A DNA stretch of 64,000 nucleotides from Roseovarius amoyensis (GCF_003260265.1 NZ_QITQ01000001.1:1-64000); one strand, 5' to 3'; numbered from the stretch's first letter, positions 18,177 to 29,047 are shown. The notes: a model not told the origin generated them from the sequence alone. Translations and numbers: made by a program.

Positions 18177-18845
18177 ATGACGCGCCGCCCTGTGCCTGCC
18201 GAAACCGCTTCTGTCGCGTTTCCGAACGCGGACGGGACGCGGCTGTCGGCTCCCTCGGCGGCGCGCAACATCGGGCCCATCACCGAGTTGCTGCGCCGTC
18301 ACGCCCCGCCCTCGGGCCGGGCGCTCGAACTGGCCAGCGGCACGGGCGAGCATGTGATTGCCTTTGCCGCGGCCTTTCCCAACCTGACATGGCAACCAAC
18401 GGACGTGGCCCCCGAACGGCTGGCCAGTATCGACGCGTGGGCGGCCACGAAGAACCTGCCAAACCTGCACCCGGCGCGGCCCCTCGACGCCAGCAAGCCG
18501 GGCTGGGGCGCAGATCACGCCGGGCACGACCTGATCGTGCTGGTCAACCTGCTGCACCTCATCAGCGAGGCAGAGGCGCGCACGCTGGTGGCGGAACTGC
18601 CGGCGGCGCTGGCCCCCGGCGGGCTGTGCGTGCTCTATGGCCCGTTCCTGCGCGGCGACGTCGCCACATCTGATGGCGATGCGCGGTTTCACGCCAGTTT
18701 GCAGGCCGCCGACCCTGAGGTTGGATACAAGAACGACGCCGATGTCGTAGACTGGTTGCAGGCCGCAGGGCTGCGGCCCGTCGAGGTGGCGGAAATGCCC
18801 GCCAACAACCTCGCCTTCGTATCGCAGCGCCCACCAGGGGGATAA
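18177..18845 (+). CDS. DUF938 family SAM-dependent methyltransferase-like protein
   Basis: 222 aa. Residues around 35-60 carry a Rossmann-type SAM-binding loop (ALELASGTGEHVIAFA) followed by an acidic residue at the end of the next strand (WQPTDVAPERL). The N-terminal SAARNIGPITELL is typical of DUF938 proteins. The start lies seven bases after the BMP gene stop, so it is probably the fifth gene of that transcript, yet no functional link to nucleoside uptake is known. Substrate unknown. Confidence 0.8.
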   Translation: MTRRPVPAETASVAFPNADGTRLSAPSAARNIGPITELLRRHAPPSGRALELASGTGEHVIAFAAAFPNLTWQPTDVAPERLASIDAWAATKNLPNLHPARPLDASKPGWGADHAGHDLIVLVNLLHLISEAEARTLVAELPAALAPGGLCVLYGPFLRGDVATSDGDARFHASLQAADPEVGYKNDADVVDWLQAAGLRPVEVAEMPANNLAFVSQRPPGG

Positions 18846-18850
18846 GCCCC

Positions 18851-19636
18851 ATGCCACGCACCGCCCTCGCCCGTCTGGCCCTGTTGCTGACGATGGCGTC
18901 GGCTTGGGCAGCGCCCCCCGCCACCGCGCAAGAGATGCATCTTTCGACCCGCGCCGCGGCCTTCGACGATCGTGACCCGGTGGATTTCGGCCGCGATGTC
19001 CCGCATCGCCTGCCGGTCCACGGCATCGACGTGTCGCGCTTTCAGGGCGATATCGACTGGCACGCGGCGGCACGCGCGGGCGTGAACTTTGCCTTCATCA
19101 AGGCGACCGAGGGCGGCGACCTGATCGACCCGGCATTCGGCCCCAACTGGCGGGCAGCGGCGCGGGCGGGCGTGCTGCGGGGGGCCTATCATTTCTATTA
19201 CTTCTGCACCGACGCCCGGACGCAGGCGCGCTGGTTCATCCGCAACGTGCCGCGCGGGGCGGGTGCCCTGCCGCCGGTCCTGGACATGGAATGGAACCCG
19301 CATTCGCCCACCTGCCAGAAACGCCCCGCACCGGCGGTGGTGCGCCGGGAGATGAACGTCTTCCTGAACCGGTTGGAACGCCATTACGGCCAGCGCCCGA
19401 TCGTCTATACCACACCGCAATTCTATCGTGAAAACGCCCTGGGCCGGGTCAGGGCCGAATTCTGGCTGCGCTCGGTCGCCAAGCCGCTGGCCGAGGTCTA
19501 TCCCGGCCAGCACTGGCATTTCTGGCAATACAGCGGCACCGGCATCGTGCGCGGCATCGGCGGCGATGTCGACCTTAACGCCTTTGGCGGCACCCGGGCC
19601 CAATGGGCGAAATGGGTGGCGCAGCGGCGGCAATGA
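18851..19636 (+). CDS. Glycoside hydrolase family 25 lysozyme, exported
   Basis: 261 aa with an N-terminal signal peptide (ARLALLLTMASAWAAPPATA). The GH25 barrel is recognisable from HGIDVSRFQGDIDWHAA, FAFIKATEGGDLIDPAF, AYHFYYFC, PPVLDMEWNP (the DxE catalytic pair on one strand) and HFWQYSGTGIVRGI. Cleaves the MurNAc-GlcNAc bond of peptidoglycan. It starts five bases after the methyltransferase stop. In a Gram-negative this suggests wall remodelling or a role in envelope biogenesis rather than a phage lysin; no phage genes are near. Confidence 0.88.
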   Translation: MPRTALARLALLLTMASAWAAPPATAQEMHLSTRAAAFDDRDPVDFGRDVPHRLPVHGIDVSRFQGDIDWHAAARAGVNFAFIKATEGGDLIDPAFGPNWRAAARAGVLRGAYHFYYFCTDARTQARWFIRNVPRGAGALPPVLDMEWNPHSPTCQKRPAPAVVRREMNVFLNRLERHYGQRPIVYTTPQFYRENALGRVRAEFWLRSVAKPLAEVYPGQHWHFWQYSGTGIVRGIGGDVDLNAFGGTRAQWAKWVAQRRQ

Positions 19637-19663
19637 CCCGGCGCCGGCGCGGGCTGCCTCCGG

Positions 19664-19730
19664 CCGGGGTATTGCCAACCAGAAAGAAGCCAGAAGGCGA
19701 CACGCTTCTTTCTGGTTGCAAGTACCCCGG
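19664..19730. repeat. Dispersed inverted repeat between convergent genes
   Basis: Arms at 19664-19689 and 19705-19730 are nearly perfect inverted copies (core CTTCTTTCTGGTTG then CCCCGG at the ends) with a 15-base loop. A second hairpin (TCTGGGGG/CCCCCAGA) follows at about 19734-19753. The pair lies between convergent genes and may work as a bidirectional terminator. The arms match the repeats at 15002-15024 and 54136-54202. Confidence 0.7.
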
Positions 19731-19763
19731 GGGTCTGGGGGCTGGCCCCCAGAAACCCGATGC

Positions 19764-21044
19764 CTAGTGGAACTTCGCCCTGATCCGGCGCACCAGGAAC
19801 CACACCAGTGCCACCACCGGCAGCGTGACCGCCGCCGTGATCATGCCCTTGCTGATGCCCAGCACATCCGTCAACGGATAAAGCAGATACCCCGCCAGCG
19901 ACACCGCGTAGTAGCTGATCGCCACGACGCTAAGCCCCTCGACCGTCTTTTGCAGCCGCAGTTGCAGGTCGGCGCGCCGGTCCATGCTGGCCAGCAGCGC
20001 CTGGTTCTGGGCGCTGCATTCCACATCGACGCGGGTGCGCAACAGTTCCGCCGCGCGCTGTGCCCGGTCGGCCAGCGCCTGCAGACGCGCCTCGCCCGAG
20101 CGCACGGTGCGCATCGCCGGCTCATACCGGCGCATCATGAACTCGCCAAAGGTCTGGCGGCCATGAAAGCGTTCCTCGCGCAGTACCTCGATGCGTTGCG
20201 CGACGATCCGGTCATAGGCTTCGGTCGCGCCAAAGCGGAACGAGGCCTGCGCCGCCATCGCCTCCAGCTCGGCCGAAATGTCCAGCAGGTCGGGCAGCGT
20301 TTCCTCGGCCGGCTTTTCACCCCCGGTCATGTCACCGATCATCGCGCGCATTCGGGTTTCCAGCACGCCCATGCGCGGGCTGAGGTCGCGCACCCTCGCA
20401 AAGCCCAGCATCGACATCGACTTGTAGGTCTCGATCTCGCACAGGCGCTGCATGATCCGGCCCACCCGGCGCGGCCCGGTGCCCCGCGCCACCGCGATCA
20501 GGAACCGCTGGTGCCCGGCCGGGTCGATGCGGAAATCGCCGGCGATGATGGCGCCATTGTCCAGCACCCGCGCCACCGCCACGCTATCGGGCACGAACCA
20601 CTCGGAAATCGCCGCGGCAAGCGCCTCTTCGTCCTGCGTCTGTTCGATCCGGATCAGGGCCGAAGTCATGCGCACCCCCGGCGCCTCGGCCAGCCAATCA
20701 TCGGGGAAGGCACCGAAATCGGCCGGATCAAAAGGCCGCGCGCTCAGCCCATCGGACATCGCGGTGTAGGTGACGAACTCGGTATGGCTTTCCCATTTCA
20801 GCATGTGCCGCCCGATCCGGCCGGAATAATGCGTCGCGCCGGGCTGGGGATGCTGGGCGCCGTGACGGTCAAGCAGCGCGGCCAGATGCGCCAGGTCCGC
20901 CGAGCGATCACGTGCGGCGGCGCCGTGTTCGCGCTTGACCGCCAGAACGGCCGCCGTGGCCGGCGGTGTCACCGACGGAAACGGGCGCGCGTGCAGCTCG
21001 TTGGCCAGCCGATAGCGCAGAGGATGATCTTCGATGGGCGCCAT
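19764..21044 (-). CDS. DUF3422 family membrane protein
   Basis: 426 aa. The N-terminus HPLRYRLANELHARPFP and HYSGRIGRHMLKWESHTEF are family features of DUF3422, found mainly in alpha- and betaproteobacteria. The centre is helical with probable coiled coil (LQALADRAQRAAELLRTRV), and the C-terminal 70 residues hold two hydrophobic segments (VVAISYYAVSLAGYLLYPL and TAAVTLPVVALVWFLV), so it is anchored in the inner membrane. Function is not established. Transcribed alone. Confidence 0.85.
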   Translation of the reverse strand: MAPIEDHPLRYRLANELHARPFPSVTPPATAAVLAVKREHGAAARDRSADLAHLAALLDRHGAQHPQPGATHYSGRIGRHMLKWESHTEFVTYTAMSDGLSARPFDPADFGAFPDDWLAEAPGVRMTSALIRIEQTQDEEALAAAISEWFVPDSVAVARVLDNGAIIAGDFRIDPAGHQRFLIAVARGTGPRRVGRIMQRLCEIETYKSMSMLGFARVRDLSPRMGVLETRMRAMIGDMTGGEKPAEETLPDLLDISAELEAMAAQASFRFGATEAYDRIVAQRIEVLREERFHGRQTFGEFMMRRYEPAMRTVRSGEARLQALADRAQRAAELLRTRVDVECSAQNQALLASMDRRADLQLRLQKTVEGLSVVAISYYAVSLAGYLLYPLTDVLGISKGMITAAVTLPVVALVWFLVRRIRAKFH

Positions 21045-21201
21045 GGTGTCAGATGTCCCGCGATTCTTGGGCAGACTAGCCCCCCGGCACGCATATGCAA
21101 AGAAATTAATCTTGTCTCGTCAATGGGTTAGATGAATGCAACGGTATGCCGAGCGCGGGGCATGCCTGCCGCCGCGCCCGTCACGCGCCCCCGTTGCAAC
21201 G

Positions 21202-21231
21202 AAAATCCCCTGCCGCCGGTGGCGCCAGGGG
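21202..21231 (-). terminator. Rho-independent terminator of pntAB
   Basis: On the minus strand: CCCCTGGCGCC, ACC loop, GGCGGCAGGGG, then ATTTTCG. An eleven-base stem with one mismatch and a short T-run, 32 bases after the pntB stop. Confidence 0.65.
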
Positions 21232-21262
21232 GTCATGACAAGCAGCCGGGGCCGCGCCGTGA

Positions 21263-22696
21263 TCAGTCGACCAGGCTAAGCAGTTTCGTGATGCTTTCCT
21301 TGGCGTCGCCATAGAACATGCGCGTGTTTTCCTTGTAGAACAGCGGGTTCTCGATGCCGGAATAACCGGTCCCCTGCCCACGTTTCATCACAAACACGTC
21401 GTGCGCTTTCCACACCTCCAGCACCGGCATGCCGGCGATGGGGCTGTTGGGGTCTTCCTGCGCCGCCGGGTTGACGATGTCGTTCGAGCCGATGACGATC
21501 GCCACATCCGTTTGGGGGAAATCGTCGTTGATCTCGTCCATCTCCAGCACGATGTCATAGGGCACCCTGGCCTCGGCCAGCAGCACATTCATGTGCCCCG
21601 GCAGGCGACCGGCGACGGGGTGGATGCCGAAACGCACTGTCTTGCCCTTGGCGCGCAGCCGCGCGGTCAGCTCGCTCACCGCCTGCTGGGCCTGCGCCAC
21701 CGCCATGCCGTAGCCCGGCACGATGATCACGCTGTCGGCGTCGTTCAGCGCCTGCGCCACGCCCTCGGCCTCGATGGCGACCATCTCACCCTCGATCTCG
21801 GCCGCGGGCCCGCCATCGCCACCAAAGCCGCCCAGGATCACGCTGATGAAGGAGCGGTTCATCGCCTTGCACATGATGTAGCTCAGGATCGCACCCGACG
21901 AGCCCACCAGCGCCCCGACCACGATCAGCAGGTCATTGCCAAGGCTGAACCCGATCGCCGCCGCCGCCCAGCCGGAATAGCTGTTGAGCATCGACACCAC
22001 CACCGGCATGTCGGCACCGCCGATGCCCATGATCAGGTGATAGCCGATAAAGAACGCCAGCAGCGTCATCAGCACCAGCGCCCAGAGCGGCGCACCGTTC
22101 AGATAGACCAGCAACAGGATGACCGACAGCGCTGCCGCGCCGGCATTCAGCATGTGCCCGCCCGGCAGCTTGGTGGCCTTTGAGGTGATCTTGCCGGCCA
22201 GCTTGCCGAACGCCACCACAGAGCCGGTGAACGTCACCGCCCCGATGAAGACGCCGAGGAACAGCTCGACCTGCAGGATCGACAGCTCGACCGGGGTCTT
22301 GTGCGCCAGCACCGCGGCAAAACCGCTGAGCGCGGCCCGATCCACGGCCGACATCGCGGCCACGCGTGCGGCCTCGATATGGGCGTTGAAGCCCACGAAG
22401 ACCGCCGCCAGGCCGACCAGCGAATGCATCGCCGCCACCAGTTGCGGCATCTCGGTCATCTGCACCCGCTGCGCCACGACAACGCCGATGGCGCCCCCGC
22501 CCGCAAGCAGCAGAAGCGACAGCAGCCACAGTCCCGAACCGGGGCCGATCAGCGTGGCGAAGACCGCCAGCCCCATGCCGACGATGCCATACCAGACCGC
22601 GCGCTTGGCGCTTTCCTGGCCCGAAAGCCCGCCCAAAGACAGGATGAAGAGGACAGCCGCGACAACATAGGCGGCAGTTGTGAATCCCAATTCCAT
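21263..22696 (-). CDS. pntB: NAD(P) transhydrogenase subunit beta
   Basis: 477-aa inner-membrane subunit of the proton-pumping transhydrogenase that makes NADPH from NADH. The N-terminal two thirds has about eight to nine membrane segments (with [17 protein letters not shown]), and the C-terminal domain III binds NADP(H): [18 protein letters not shown], then [20 protein letters not shown]-like [13 protein letters not shown], and [19 protein letters not shown] at 22696 follows GAGGAGGG; it starts 13 bases after pntA stops. Confidence 0.96.
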   Translation of the reverse strand: MELGFTTAAYVVAAVLFILSLGGLSGQESAKRAVWYGIVGMGLAVFATLIGPGSGLWLLSLLLLAGGGAIGVVVAQRVQMTEMPQLVAAMHSLVGLAAVFVGFNAHIEAARVAAMSAVDRAALSGFAAVLAHKTPVELSILQVELFLGVFIGAVTFTGSVVAFGKLAGKITSKATKLPGGHMLNAGAAALSVILLLVYLNGAPLWALVLMTLLAFFIGYHLIMGIGGADMPVVVSMLNSYSGWAAAAIGFSLGNDLLIVVGALVGSSGAILSYIMCKAMNRSFISVILGGFGGDGGPAAEIEGEMVAIEAEGVAQALNDADSVIIVPGYGMAVAQAQQAVSELTARLRAKGKTVRFGIHPVAGRLPGHMNVLLAEARVPYDIVLEMDEINDDFPQTDVAIVIGSNDIVNPAAQEDPNSPIAGMPVLEVWKAHDVFVMKRGQGTGYSGIENPLFYKENTRMFYGDAKESITKLLSLVD

Positions 22697-22709
22697 GATC
22701 TCGCCCTCC

Positions 22710-24284
22710 TCAGGATTTCTGGAACATGGCGAGCATGCGCCGGGTGACGAGGAAACCGCCGAAGATGTTTATCCCGGCCATGAACACGGACAGCGCCGCT
22801 AGCAGCACCACCAGCCACGCCCCCGATCCGATCTGCAACAGCGCGCCGACGATGATGATCGACGAGATCGCGTTGGTGACCGCCATCAGCGGCGTGTGCA
22901 GGCTGTGGCTGACGTTCCAGATCACCTGGAAGCCAATAAAGACCGACAGGACGAAAACGATGAGGTGCTGCATGAAGCTGGCCGGCGCGATCAGCCCCAC
23001 CCCCAGCACCAGCGCGGCGCCAATGGCCAGCAACGTCACCTGACGTTTGGTCTGGGCCTGGAATTCGGCCAGCTCGCGCGCCTTGCGTTCCTCGGGCGTC
23101 AGTTCCTTTTCCGCAGGCTTTTTCGCGGGCGCGGCAATGGCTTTTACCTTGGGCGGTGGCGGTGGATAGGTCACCTCGCCGCCATGGGTCACGGTCGCAC
23201 CGCGGATGACGTCATCCTCCATGTTGTGGACCGGCTTGCCGTCTTTTTCGGGCGTCAGGTCGTCCATCATGTGGCGGATGTTGTTGGCATAAAGCGTCGA
23301 TGCCTGCGCCGCCATGCGCGACGGGAAATCGGTATAGCCGATGATGGTGACACCGTTGTCGGTGACGATGCGTTCATCGGGCTTGGTCAGGTCGCAGTTG
23401 CCGCCCCGTTCGGCGGCCAGGTCGACGATCACCGAGCCGGGCTTCATCGCCGCGACCATGTCTTCGGTCCACAGCTTGGGGGCCGGGCGGCCCGGGATCA
23501 GCGCCGTGGTGATGACGATATCCATGTCCGGGGCGAGTTCGCGGAACTTTTCAAGCTGCTTTTCGCGGAACTCGGGGCTGGACGGCGCAGCATAGCCGCC
23601 GGTGGCGGCTGAATCCTGGCCGGTTTCCTCGAAATCGAGATAGACGAATTCGGCGCCCATCGATTCGATCTGCTCGGCCACCTCGGGACGCACGTCAAAG
23701 GCATAGGTGATCGCGCCCAGCGAAGTCGCGGTGCCGATCGCCGCCAGCCCGGCAACGCCCGCGCCCACCACCAGCACCTTGGCCGGCGGCACCTTGCCCG
23801 CAGCCGTCACTTGGCCGGTAAAGAAACGGCCGAAATTGTTGCCCGCCTCGATCACCGCCCGATAGCCGGCGATGTTGGCCATCGACGACAGCGCATCCAT
23901 CTTTTGCGCGCGGCTGATCCGCGGCACCATCTCCATGGCGATGACGCTGGCGCCCTTCTTGGCCGCCAGTTCAAGCCCGGTCTCGTTCTCGGCCGGGTTG
24001 AAGAATGTGATCAGCGTTTGGCCCTTGCGCAGGCGCTTCAACTCGGCCTCGGTTGGCACGCGCACCTTGGCGACAATGTCCGCCTCTTTAAAGAGTGCGG
24101 CGGCTGTCTTGACGATTTCGACGCCTGCGGCCTCGTAATCGGCATCACGAAAGCCCGCACCCACCCCTGCGCCTGTCTCTATAACGCAGTCATAGCCCAG
24201 CTTTTGCAGGGCCTTGGCCGAATCCGGTGTCATTGCAACGCGGTTTTCGCCTTCAAGGATTTCCTTTGGCGTTCCGATCTTCAA
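22710..24284 (-). CDS. pntA: NAD(P) transhydrogenase subunit alpha (fused form)
   Basis: 524 aa, a single-chain alpha subunit. Domain I (about 1-375) is alanine-dehydrogenase-like and binds NAD(H): [17 protein letters not shown] at the start, [18 protein letters not shown] as dinucleotide fold, and [14 protein letters not shown] proline/lysine-rich linker ([20 protein letters not shown]) leads to about four membrane segments. The start is a TTG at 24284 (LKIGTPKE), with GGAGGG eight bases before it; the frame stays open upstream but translates to unrelated sequence. Operon with pntB. Confidence 0.94.
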   Translation of the reverse strand: MKIGTPKEILEGENRVAMTPDSAKALQKLGYDCVIETGAGVGAGFRDADYEAAGVEIVKTAAALFKEADIVAKVRVPTEAELKRLRKGQTLITFFNPAENETGLELAAKKGASVIAMEMVPRISRAQKMDALSSMANIAGYRAVIEAGNNFGRFFTGQVTAAGKVPPAKVLVVGAGVAGLAAIGTATSLGAITYAFDVRPEVAEQIESMGAEFVYLDFEETGQDSAATGGYAAPSSPEFREKQLEKFRELAPDMDIVITTALIPGRPAPKLWTEDMVAAMKPGSVIVDLAAERGGNCDLTKPDERIVTDNGVTIIGYTDFPSRMAAQASTLYANNIRHMMDDLTPEKDGKPVHNMEDDVIRGATVTHGGEVTYPPPPPKVKAIAAPAKKPAEKELTPEERKARELAEFQAQTKRQVTLLAIGAALVLGVGLIAPASFMQHLIVFVLSVFIGFQVIWNVSHSLHTPLMAVTNAISSIIIVGALLQIGSGAWLVVLLAALSVFMAGINIFGGFLVTRRMLAMFQKS

Positions 24285-24418
24285 GTCGTCATCCCTCCAT
24301 TTCAGGTTCTTCAGGATCTTGGTCGCCCCCCCGGCGACCGCCGCGCGCAAGCTAGCCCATAGCAAAGGGGATGTCACACCCCTGTTTGCAGCGGATTTCA
24401 TCTGCATGCGCAAGCTGT

Positions 24419-24871
24419 TCAGACCCAGCGGCGCACCTTCTCGCAGTAGCGCGCGAAATCGGCGCGAAACTTGCGCCGCAGGCGGTTTTCTTCGGGGATG
24501 ACGAAGCGGCGTTCGAGCACCCACAGAAGGATCGGCAGCAGCGGCAGCGACAGCACCGCGTCCCATGACAGGATCAGCCCCGCCAAAATCATGACATCGC
24601 CCAGATAGATCGGATTGCGCGTGCGGCTGAAGATGCCGCTTTGCACCAGACGCCCGGCGTCGCGGTGCGGCACGATGGTGGTGCGCTGGCGGCGCATCTC
24701 GGCCGCGGCCAGCAGCATCAACAGCACACCGCCCCCAACCAGCACGCCGCCGGCGAAATCGGCCCATGCACCGCCAAAACCAAGGCCCATTGCCAGGTAC
24801 CTGCTTTGCCACCAGGCCAGCGCGGCGAATGCCGCCAGCCAAACCGGGGGTATGTCGATCCATTTCAGCAT
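24419..24871 (-). CDS. Isoprenylcysteine carboxyl methyltransferase/PEMT-like membrane methyltransferase
   Basis: 150 aa with three to four hydrophobic segments. The conserved C-terminal core is [19 protein letters not shown] followed by [20 protein letters not shown], which matches the SAM-binding signature of ICMT/phospholipid methyltransferases (RNPxYxG and EExxLxxxF..Y). In bacteria these enzymes methylate lipids or other small molecules; the substrate is unknown. Separate from pntA by 134 bp. Confidence 0.8.
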   Translation of the reverse strand: MLKWIDIPPVWLAAFAALAWWQSRYLAMGLGFGGAWADFAGGVLVGGGVLLMLLAAAEMRRQRTTIVPHRDAGRLVQSGIFSRTRNPIYLGDVMILAGLILSWDAVLSLPLLPILLWVLERRFVIPEENRLRRKFRADFARYCEKVRRWV

Positions 24872-25085
24872 GGGTTCAGCTTATGCCCGTCCGGCGAATC
24901 CCTGTCCACGCGAAATGAAGCGACGCGCGTGGCTTGTGCGCACGCACGGGTCGGCTAGTCTGGCCGCGAACCGGCAGGGAAACAGGAATGCCTGAAGGAA
25001 AACGAATGTGCGGCACATGCTTGCATGATTGGCGGCGCGCGGCGGCGCGCCTTGATCCCGCACAGACGTATCCGGTGCAGGCCCC

Positions 25086-25448
25086 ATGACCCGGGACGAA
25101 TTCAACACCTTCTGCGCCACCTTCACCGGCAGCAACCACGTCGTGCAATGGGGCAATGCGGATGTATGGAAGGTGGGGCCCAAGATATTTGCCATCTGCG
25201 GCTGGAACGACGGTGCAGATGCCTTTGTTTTCAAGGCTTCCGACATCGCCTACGAGGTGCTGCAGGACCAGCCCGGCATCCGCCCCGCGCCCTATCTTGC
25301 CTCGCGCGGGATGAAATGGTTGCAGGTTTACGGGCCGCCCGGCCTGTCCGACGACGCGCTGCACGACCATATCGCGGCCTCCTACGATATGGTCACGCGC
25401 AAGCTGACACGGGCGCAGCGGGCGGAACTGGGGATCGCGCCGGGCTAG
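25086..25448 (+). CDS. MmcQ/YjbR family protein
   Basis: 120 aa. The family layout is visible: RDEFNTFCATFTGS at the N-terminus, VQWGNADVWKVGPKIFAICG, then a helical C-terminal half with DDALHDHIAASYDMVTRKL. YjbR proteins have a CyaY-like fold and were proposed to bind DNA, but the role is not settled. Start ATG at 25086. Single gene. Confidence 0.8.
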   Translation: MTRDEFNTFCATFTGSNHVVQWGNADVWKVGPKIFAICGWNDGADAFVFKASDIAYEVLQDQPGIRPAPYLASRGMKWLQVYGPPGLSDDALHDHIAASYDMVTRKLTRAQRAELGIAPG

Positions 25449-25484
25449 GCCGGCACGGCGTACCCGCAGCGCGCCCCAGAGCCC

Positions 25485-26261
25485 TCAGGCCGAATGCCGC
25501 GCCGGCGCAACCCGCCCTTCCCGCCAGTCACGTGCGGCCTGGCCGAAGGCCCCGAACAGCGCCCGGCTGACGGGGTCGGCGGCGGCGTTATATTCGGGGT
25601 GCCATTGCACCGACAGGGTAAAGCCCGGCGCCCCCTCGACATACAGCGCCTCTGGCGTGCAATCGGGGGCGTATCCGTCGATCACCACGCCGCGTCCCGG
25701 CTCGACCACGCCCTGCCCGTGCAGGGTGTTGGTCATCACCTCGCGTTCACCCATCAGCCGGTGAAAGACGCCGCCATCGGTAAAACGCACGCAATGGCGC
25801 AGGGCGAATTTTTCCTCCAGCGTGCCGTCGGGCGGCATGCGGTGGTTATCGCGCCCGGGCAATTCGCGGATCTCGGGGTGCAGCGTGCCGCCCAGTGCAA
25901 CGTTGACCTCCTGAAAGCCACGGCAGACGCCCAGGATGGGCTGGCCGCGCGCCACGCAGGCGCGCACCAGCGGCAGGGTAATGGCATCGCGGTCACGGTC
26001 GAACTGGCCATGCGCCGGGCTTGGCGTATCGCCGTATTCCTCGGGGTGGACGTTGGGCCGCCCGCCGGTCAGCAGGAAGCCGTCGCAGACCTCAAGCAGC
26101 TCTTCGACCGTGACGAAACGCGGATCGCAGGGAACAAGCAGCGGAAGGCATCCTGCCACTTGCGCAACCGCATCGGTATTCATCTTGCCACCCGCGTGGA
26201 CGGGATAGTCATCATTTATCACGTAACTGTTCGAGATAATTCCGATAACGGGGCGGGTCAT
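25485..26261 (-). CDS. Gamma-glutamyl-gamma-aminobutyrate hydrolase-like class I glutamine amidotransferase
   Basis: 258 aa of the PuuD/peptidase C26 type. The catalytic cysteine sits in the nucleophile elbow PILGVCRGFQEVNVALGG, and SVQWHPEYN carries the His and the family's third catalytic residue region. LTGGRPNVHPEEY is a typical PuuD loop. The best-known reaction is hydrolysis of gamma-Glu-GABA in putrescine breakdown, but no puu genes are near, so the substrate is open. Divergent from pepN. Confidence 0.85.
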   Translation of the reverse strand: MTRPVIGIISNSYVINDDYPVHAGGKMNTDAVAQVAGCLPLLVPCDPRFVTVEELLEVCDGFLLTGGRPNVHPEEYGDTPSPAHGQFDRDRDAITLPLVRACVARGQPILGVCRGFQEVNVALGGTLHPEIRELPGRDNHRMPPDGTLEEKFALRHCVRFTDGGVFHRLMGEREVMTNTLHGQGVVEPGRGVVIDGYAPDCTPEALYVEGAPGFTLSVQWHPEYNAAADPVSRALFGAFGQAARDWREGRVAPARHSA

Positions 26262-26434
26262 GCCGGTCTCTTGCTGTTCTATTTCAGCTACTCACATACT
26301 CTTCCGCAGGCCCGCCGAAAACATCCAAAGTTGCACAACCATCCGCGCGCGGTTGCAGAACCCGGCCCCGGCCCTCTTGCAGCCCGGCGCGGTTGCGCTC
26401 TACACCTGCGGGCAAACCAACGGAGGCCAGAGCA

Positions 26435-28987
26435 ATGCGCGACGCCGCACCGCAGACGATCCATCTGACAGATTATTCGCCCTTCGGCTATCGCATCGAC
26501 AAGGTGGCGCTGACCTTTCGCCTCGCCCCGCACGCCACACGGGTGATCTCGCACATCGAGTTCCGCCCCAACCCGGACACGGCGGACCGCCGCTTTTTCC
26601 TGCATGGCGAGGGGCTGCGCCTGATCTCGGCCATGATCGACGGGCAGCCGGTGACGCCAGAGATCACCCCCGAGGGGCTGACCTGCACCGTGCCCGACGC
26701 CCCCTTTGTCTGGCAGGCCGAGGTCGAGATCGATCCCGCCGCCAATACCGCGCTCGAAGGGCTCTACATGTCATCTGGCATGTACTGCACCCAGTGCGAG
26801 GCCGAGGGCTTTCGCAAGATCACCTATTACCCCGACCGCCCCGATGTGATGGCGCCCTTTGACGTGCGCATTGAGGGCGACGCAAAGGTGCTGCTGTCCA
26901 ACGGCAACCCCGGCGCCACGGGCCCCGGTTTTGCCGAATGGCACGACCCCTGGCCCAAGCCGGCCTATCTGTTCGCGCTGGTCGCGGGTGACCTGGTGGC
27001 GCATCCGGGCGAATTCACCACCCGCTCGGGCCGCAAGGTGGCGCTGAACATCTGGGTGCGACCGGGCGACGAGGGCAAATGCGCCTTTGCCCTGGAAAGC
27101 CTGAAAAAGGCGATGGCGTGGGACGAACAGGTTTATGGCCGCGAATACGACTTGGACATTTTCAACATCGTCGCCGTCGATGACTTCAATATGGGCGCGA
27201 TGGAGAACAAGGGGTTGAACATTTTCAACTCGGCCGCCGTTCTGGCCAGCCCCGAAACCGCGACCGACGCCAATTTCGAGCGCATCGAGAGCATCATCGC
27301 GCACGAGTATTTCCACAACTGGACCGGCAACCGCATCACCTGCCGCGACTGGTTCCAGCTGTGCCTGAAAGAGGGGCTGACGGTGTTCCGCGACGCCCAG
27401 TTCACCGCCGACATGCGCTCGGCCGCAGTGAAACGCATCGCGGACGTGATCACCCTGCGCGCCCGCCAGTTCCGCGAGGATGCCGGACCGCTGGCGCATC
27501 CGGTCCGCCCGGCCAGCTTTGTCGAGATCAACAACTTCTACACCGCTACCGTCTATGAAAAGGGGGCCGAACTGATCGGCATGCTCAAGACGCTGGTGGG
27601 GGACGAGGATTATTACCGCGCGCTCGACCTGTATTTCACCCGCCATGACGGCGACGCCGCGACGGTCGAGGACTGGCTGAAGGTGTTCGAGGACACGACC
27701 GGGCGCGACCTGAGCCAGTTCAAGCGCTGGTACACCGACGCCGGCACGCCCCGCCTGACGGTGACAGAGGACTGGAAGGACGGGCGATATACCCTTCATT
27801 TCGAACAGAAAACACCGCCAACACCCGGTCAGGACGAAAAGCCGCCCCGCGTCATCCCGATCGCGGTGGGGCTGCTGGGGCCAAATGGCGACGAGGTGGT
27901 GGAAACCACCGTTCTGGAAATGACCGAGGCGCGCCAGAGCTTTACCTTTGACGGGCTGGGCGCACGACCGGTTCCGTCGATCCTGCGCGGCTTTTCCGCC
28001 CCGGTGATCGTCGAGCGCGAAACCGACGATGCCGAGCGCGCCTTTCTGCTGGCCCACGACACCGACCCCTTCAACCGGTGGGAGGCCGGGCGCGCACTGG
28101 CCCGTTCCGGCCTGCTGGCGACGCTGCGCAAGGGCGCGGCACCCGATCAGCGCTATCTCGACGCCATCACCCGCCTGACCGGCGACGAAACGCTCGACCC
28201 GGCGTTCCGCGCGCTGGCGCTTGGCCTGCCGGGCGAGGACGAGTTGGCGCACGCCCTGCATGAGGCCGGCGAAACCCCCGACCCGCAGGCGATCTGGGAA
28301 GCGCTGGAAGGGCTGCGCGACGCCCGCGCCGAGGCGATGAAAACCCTCGCGCCAACCCTGTTCGCCCGCCACCAGGTCACCGCCTCCTACAGCCCGGACG
28401 CCGAACAGTCGGGATCGCGCGCGCTGGCGAATGCCGCGCTGGCCATCCTCACCCGGCTGGATGGCGGCGCAGCGGCAGCGGATCAGTTCGCAAGCGCCGA
28501 CAACATGACGCTGCAGCTTTCCGCGCTGTCCTGCCTGCTGCGGGCCGGCACGGGCGACGAGGCGGCGCAGGCGTTTTATGATCAGTGGCGCGGTGACCGG
28601 CTGGTGCTGGACAAGTGGTTCACGCTGCAGATCGTCAACGCCCGGCCCGATGAGGCGGCAGCGCTGACCGAGGCGTTGACCGTACACCCCGACTTCACGA
28701 TGAAAAACCCCAACCGTTTCCGCGCGGCTCTGGGTGCGCTGGCCGCCAACCCGGCCGGATTCCACCATGCCTCGGGCAAGGGCTATGCGCTGTTGGCGGA
28801 CTGGCTGATTCGGCTGGACCCGCTGAACCCGCAGACGGCGGCGCGCATGTGCACCACGTTCGAGACATGGCGACGCTATGACAAGGGCCGCCAGAACCTG
28901 ATCGCGGCGCAGCTTGACCGAATCCTCGCCACGCCCGGCCTTAGCCGTGACATGACCGAGATCGCGGGGCGAATCCGCGCTGTCTGA
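26435..28987 (+). CDS. pepN: Aminopeptidase N (M1 family)
   Basis: 850 aa. Removes N-terminal residues from peptides in the cytoplasm. The substrate-binding GAMEN motif is in MGAMENKGLNIFNS, and the zinc site is HEYFHNWTGNR (HExxH) with the third ligand Glu in CLKEGLTVFRDAQF. The long helical C-terminal domain of proteobacterial PepN is present and ends MTEIAGRIRAV. The ATG at 26435 follows GGAGG at 26422-26426; a longer frame from 26393 lacks a site. A GC-rich hairpin lies 60 bases after the stop. Confidence 0.96.
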   Translation: MRDAAPQTIHLTDYSPFGYRIDKVALTFRLAPHATRVISHIEFRPNPDTADRRFFLHGEGLRLISAMIDGQPVTPEITPEGLTCTVPDAPFVWQAEVEIDPAANTALEGLYMSSGMYCTQCEAEGFRKITYYPDRPDVMAPFDVRIEGDAKVLLSNGNPGATGPGFAEWHDPWPKPAYLFALVAGDLVAHPGEFTTRSGRKVALNIWVRPGDEGKCAFALESLKKAMAWDEQVYGREYDLDIFNIVAVDDFNMGAMENKGLNIFNSAAVLASPETATDANFERIESIIAHEYFHNWTGNRITCRDWFQLCLKEGLTVFRDAQFTADMRSAAVKRIADVITLRARQFREDAGPLAHPVRPASFVEINNFYTATVYEKGAELIGMLKTLVGDEDYYRALDLYFTRHDGDAATVEDWLKVFEDTTGRDLSQFKRWYTDAGTPRLTVTEDWKDGRYTLHFEQKTPPTPGQDEKPPRVIPIAVGLLGPNGDEVVETTVLEMTEARQSFTFDGLGARPVPSILRGFSAPVIVERETDDAERAFLLAHDTDPFNRWEAGRALARSGLLATLRKGAAPDQRYLDAITRLTGDETLDPAFRALALGLPGEDELAHALHEAGETPDPQAIWEALEGLRDARAEAMKTLAPTLFARHQVTASYSPDAEQSGSRALANAALAILTRLDGGAAAADQFASADNMTLQLSALSCLLRAGTGDEAAQAFYDQWRGDRLVLDKWFTLQIVNARPDEAAALTEALTVHPDFTMKNPNRFRAALGALAANPAGFHHASGKGYALLADWLIRLDPLNPQTAARMCTTFETWRRYDKGRQNLIAAQLDRILATPGLSRDMTEIAGRIRAV

Positions 28988-29047
28988 ATCGCTCGCAGAC
29001 AAGCGCCTGGCGGGTGGCCCCCGCGCACAACACACGCATTGCGAGAG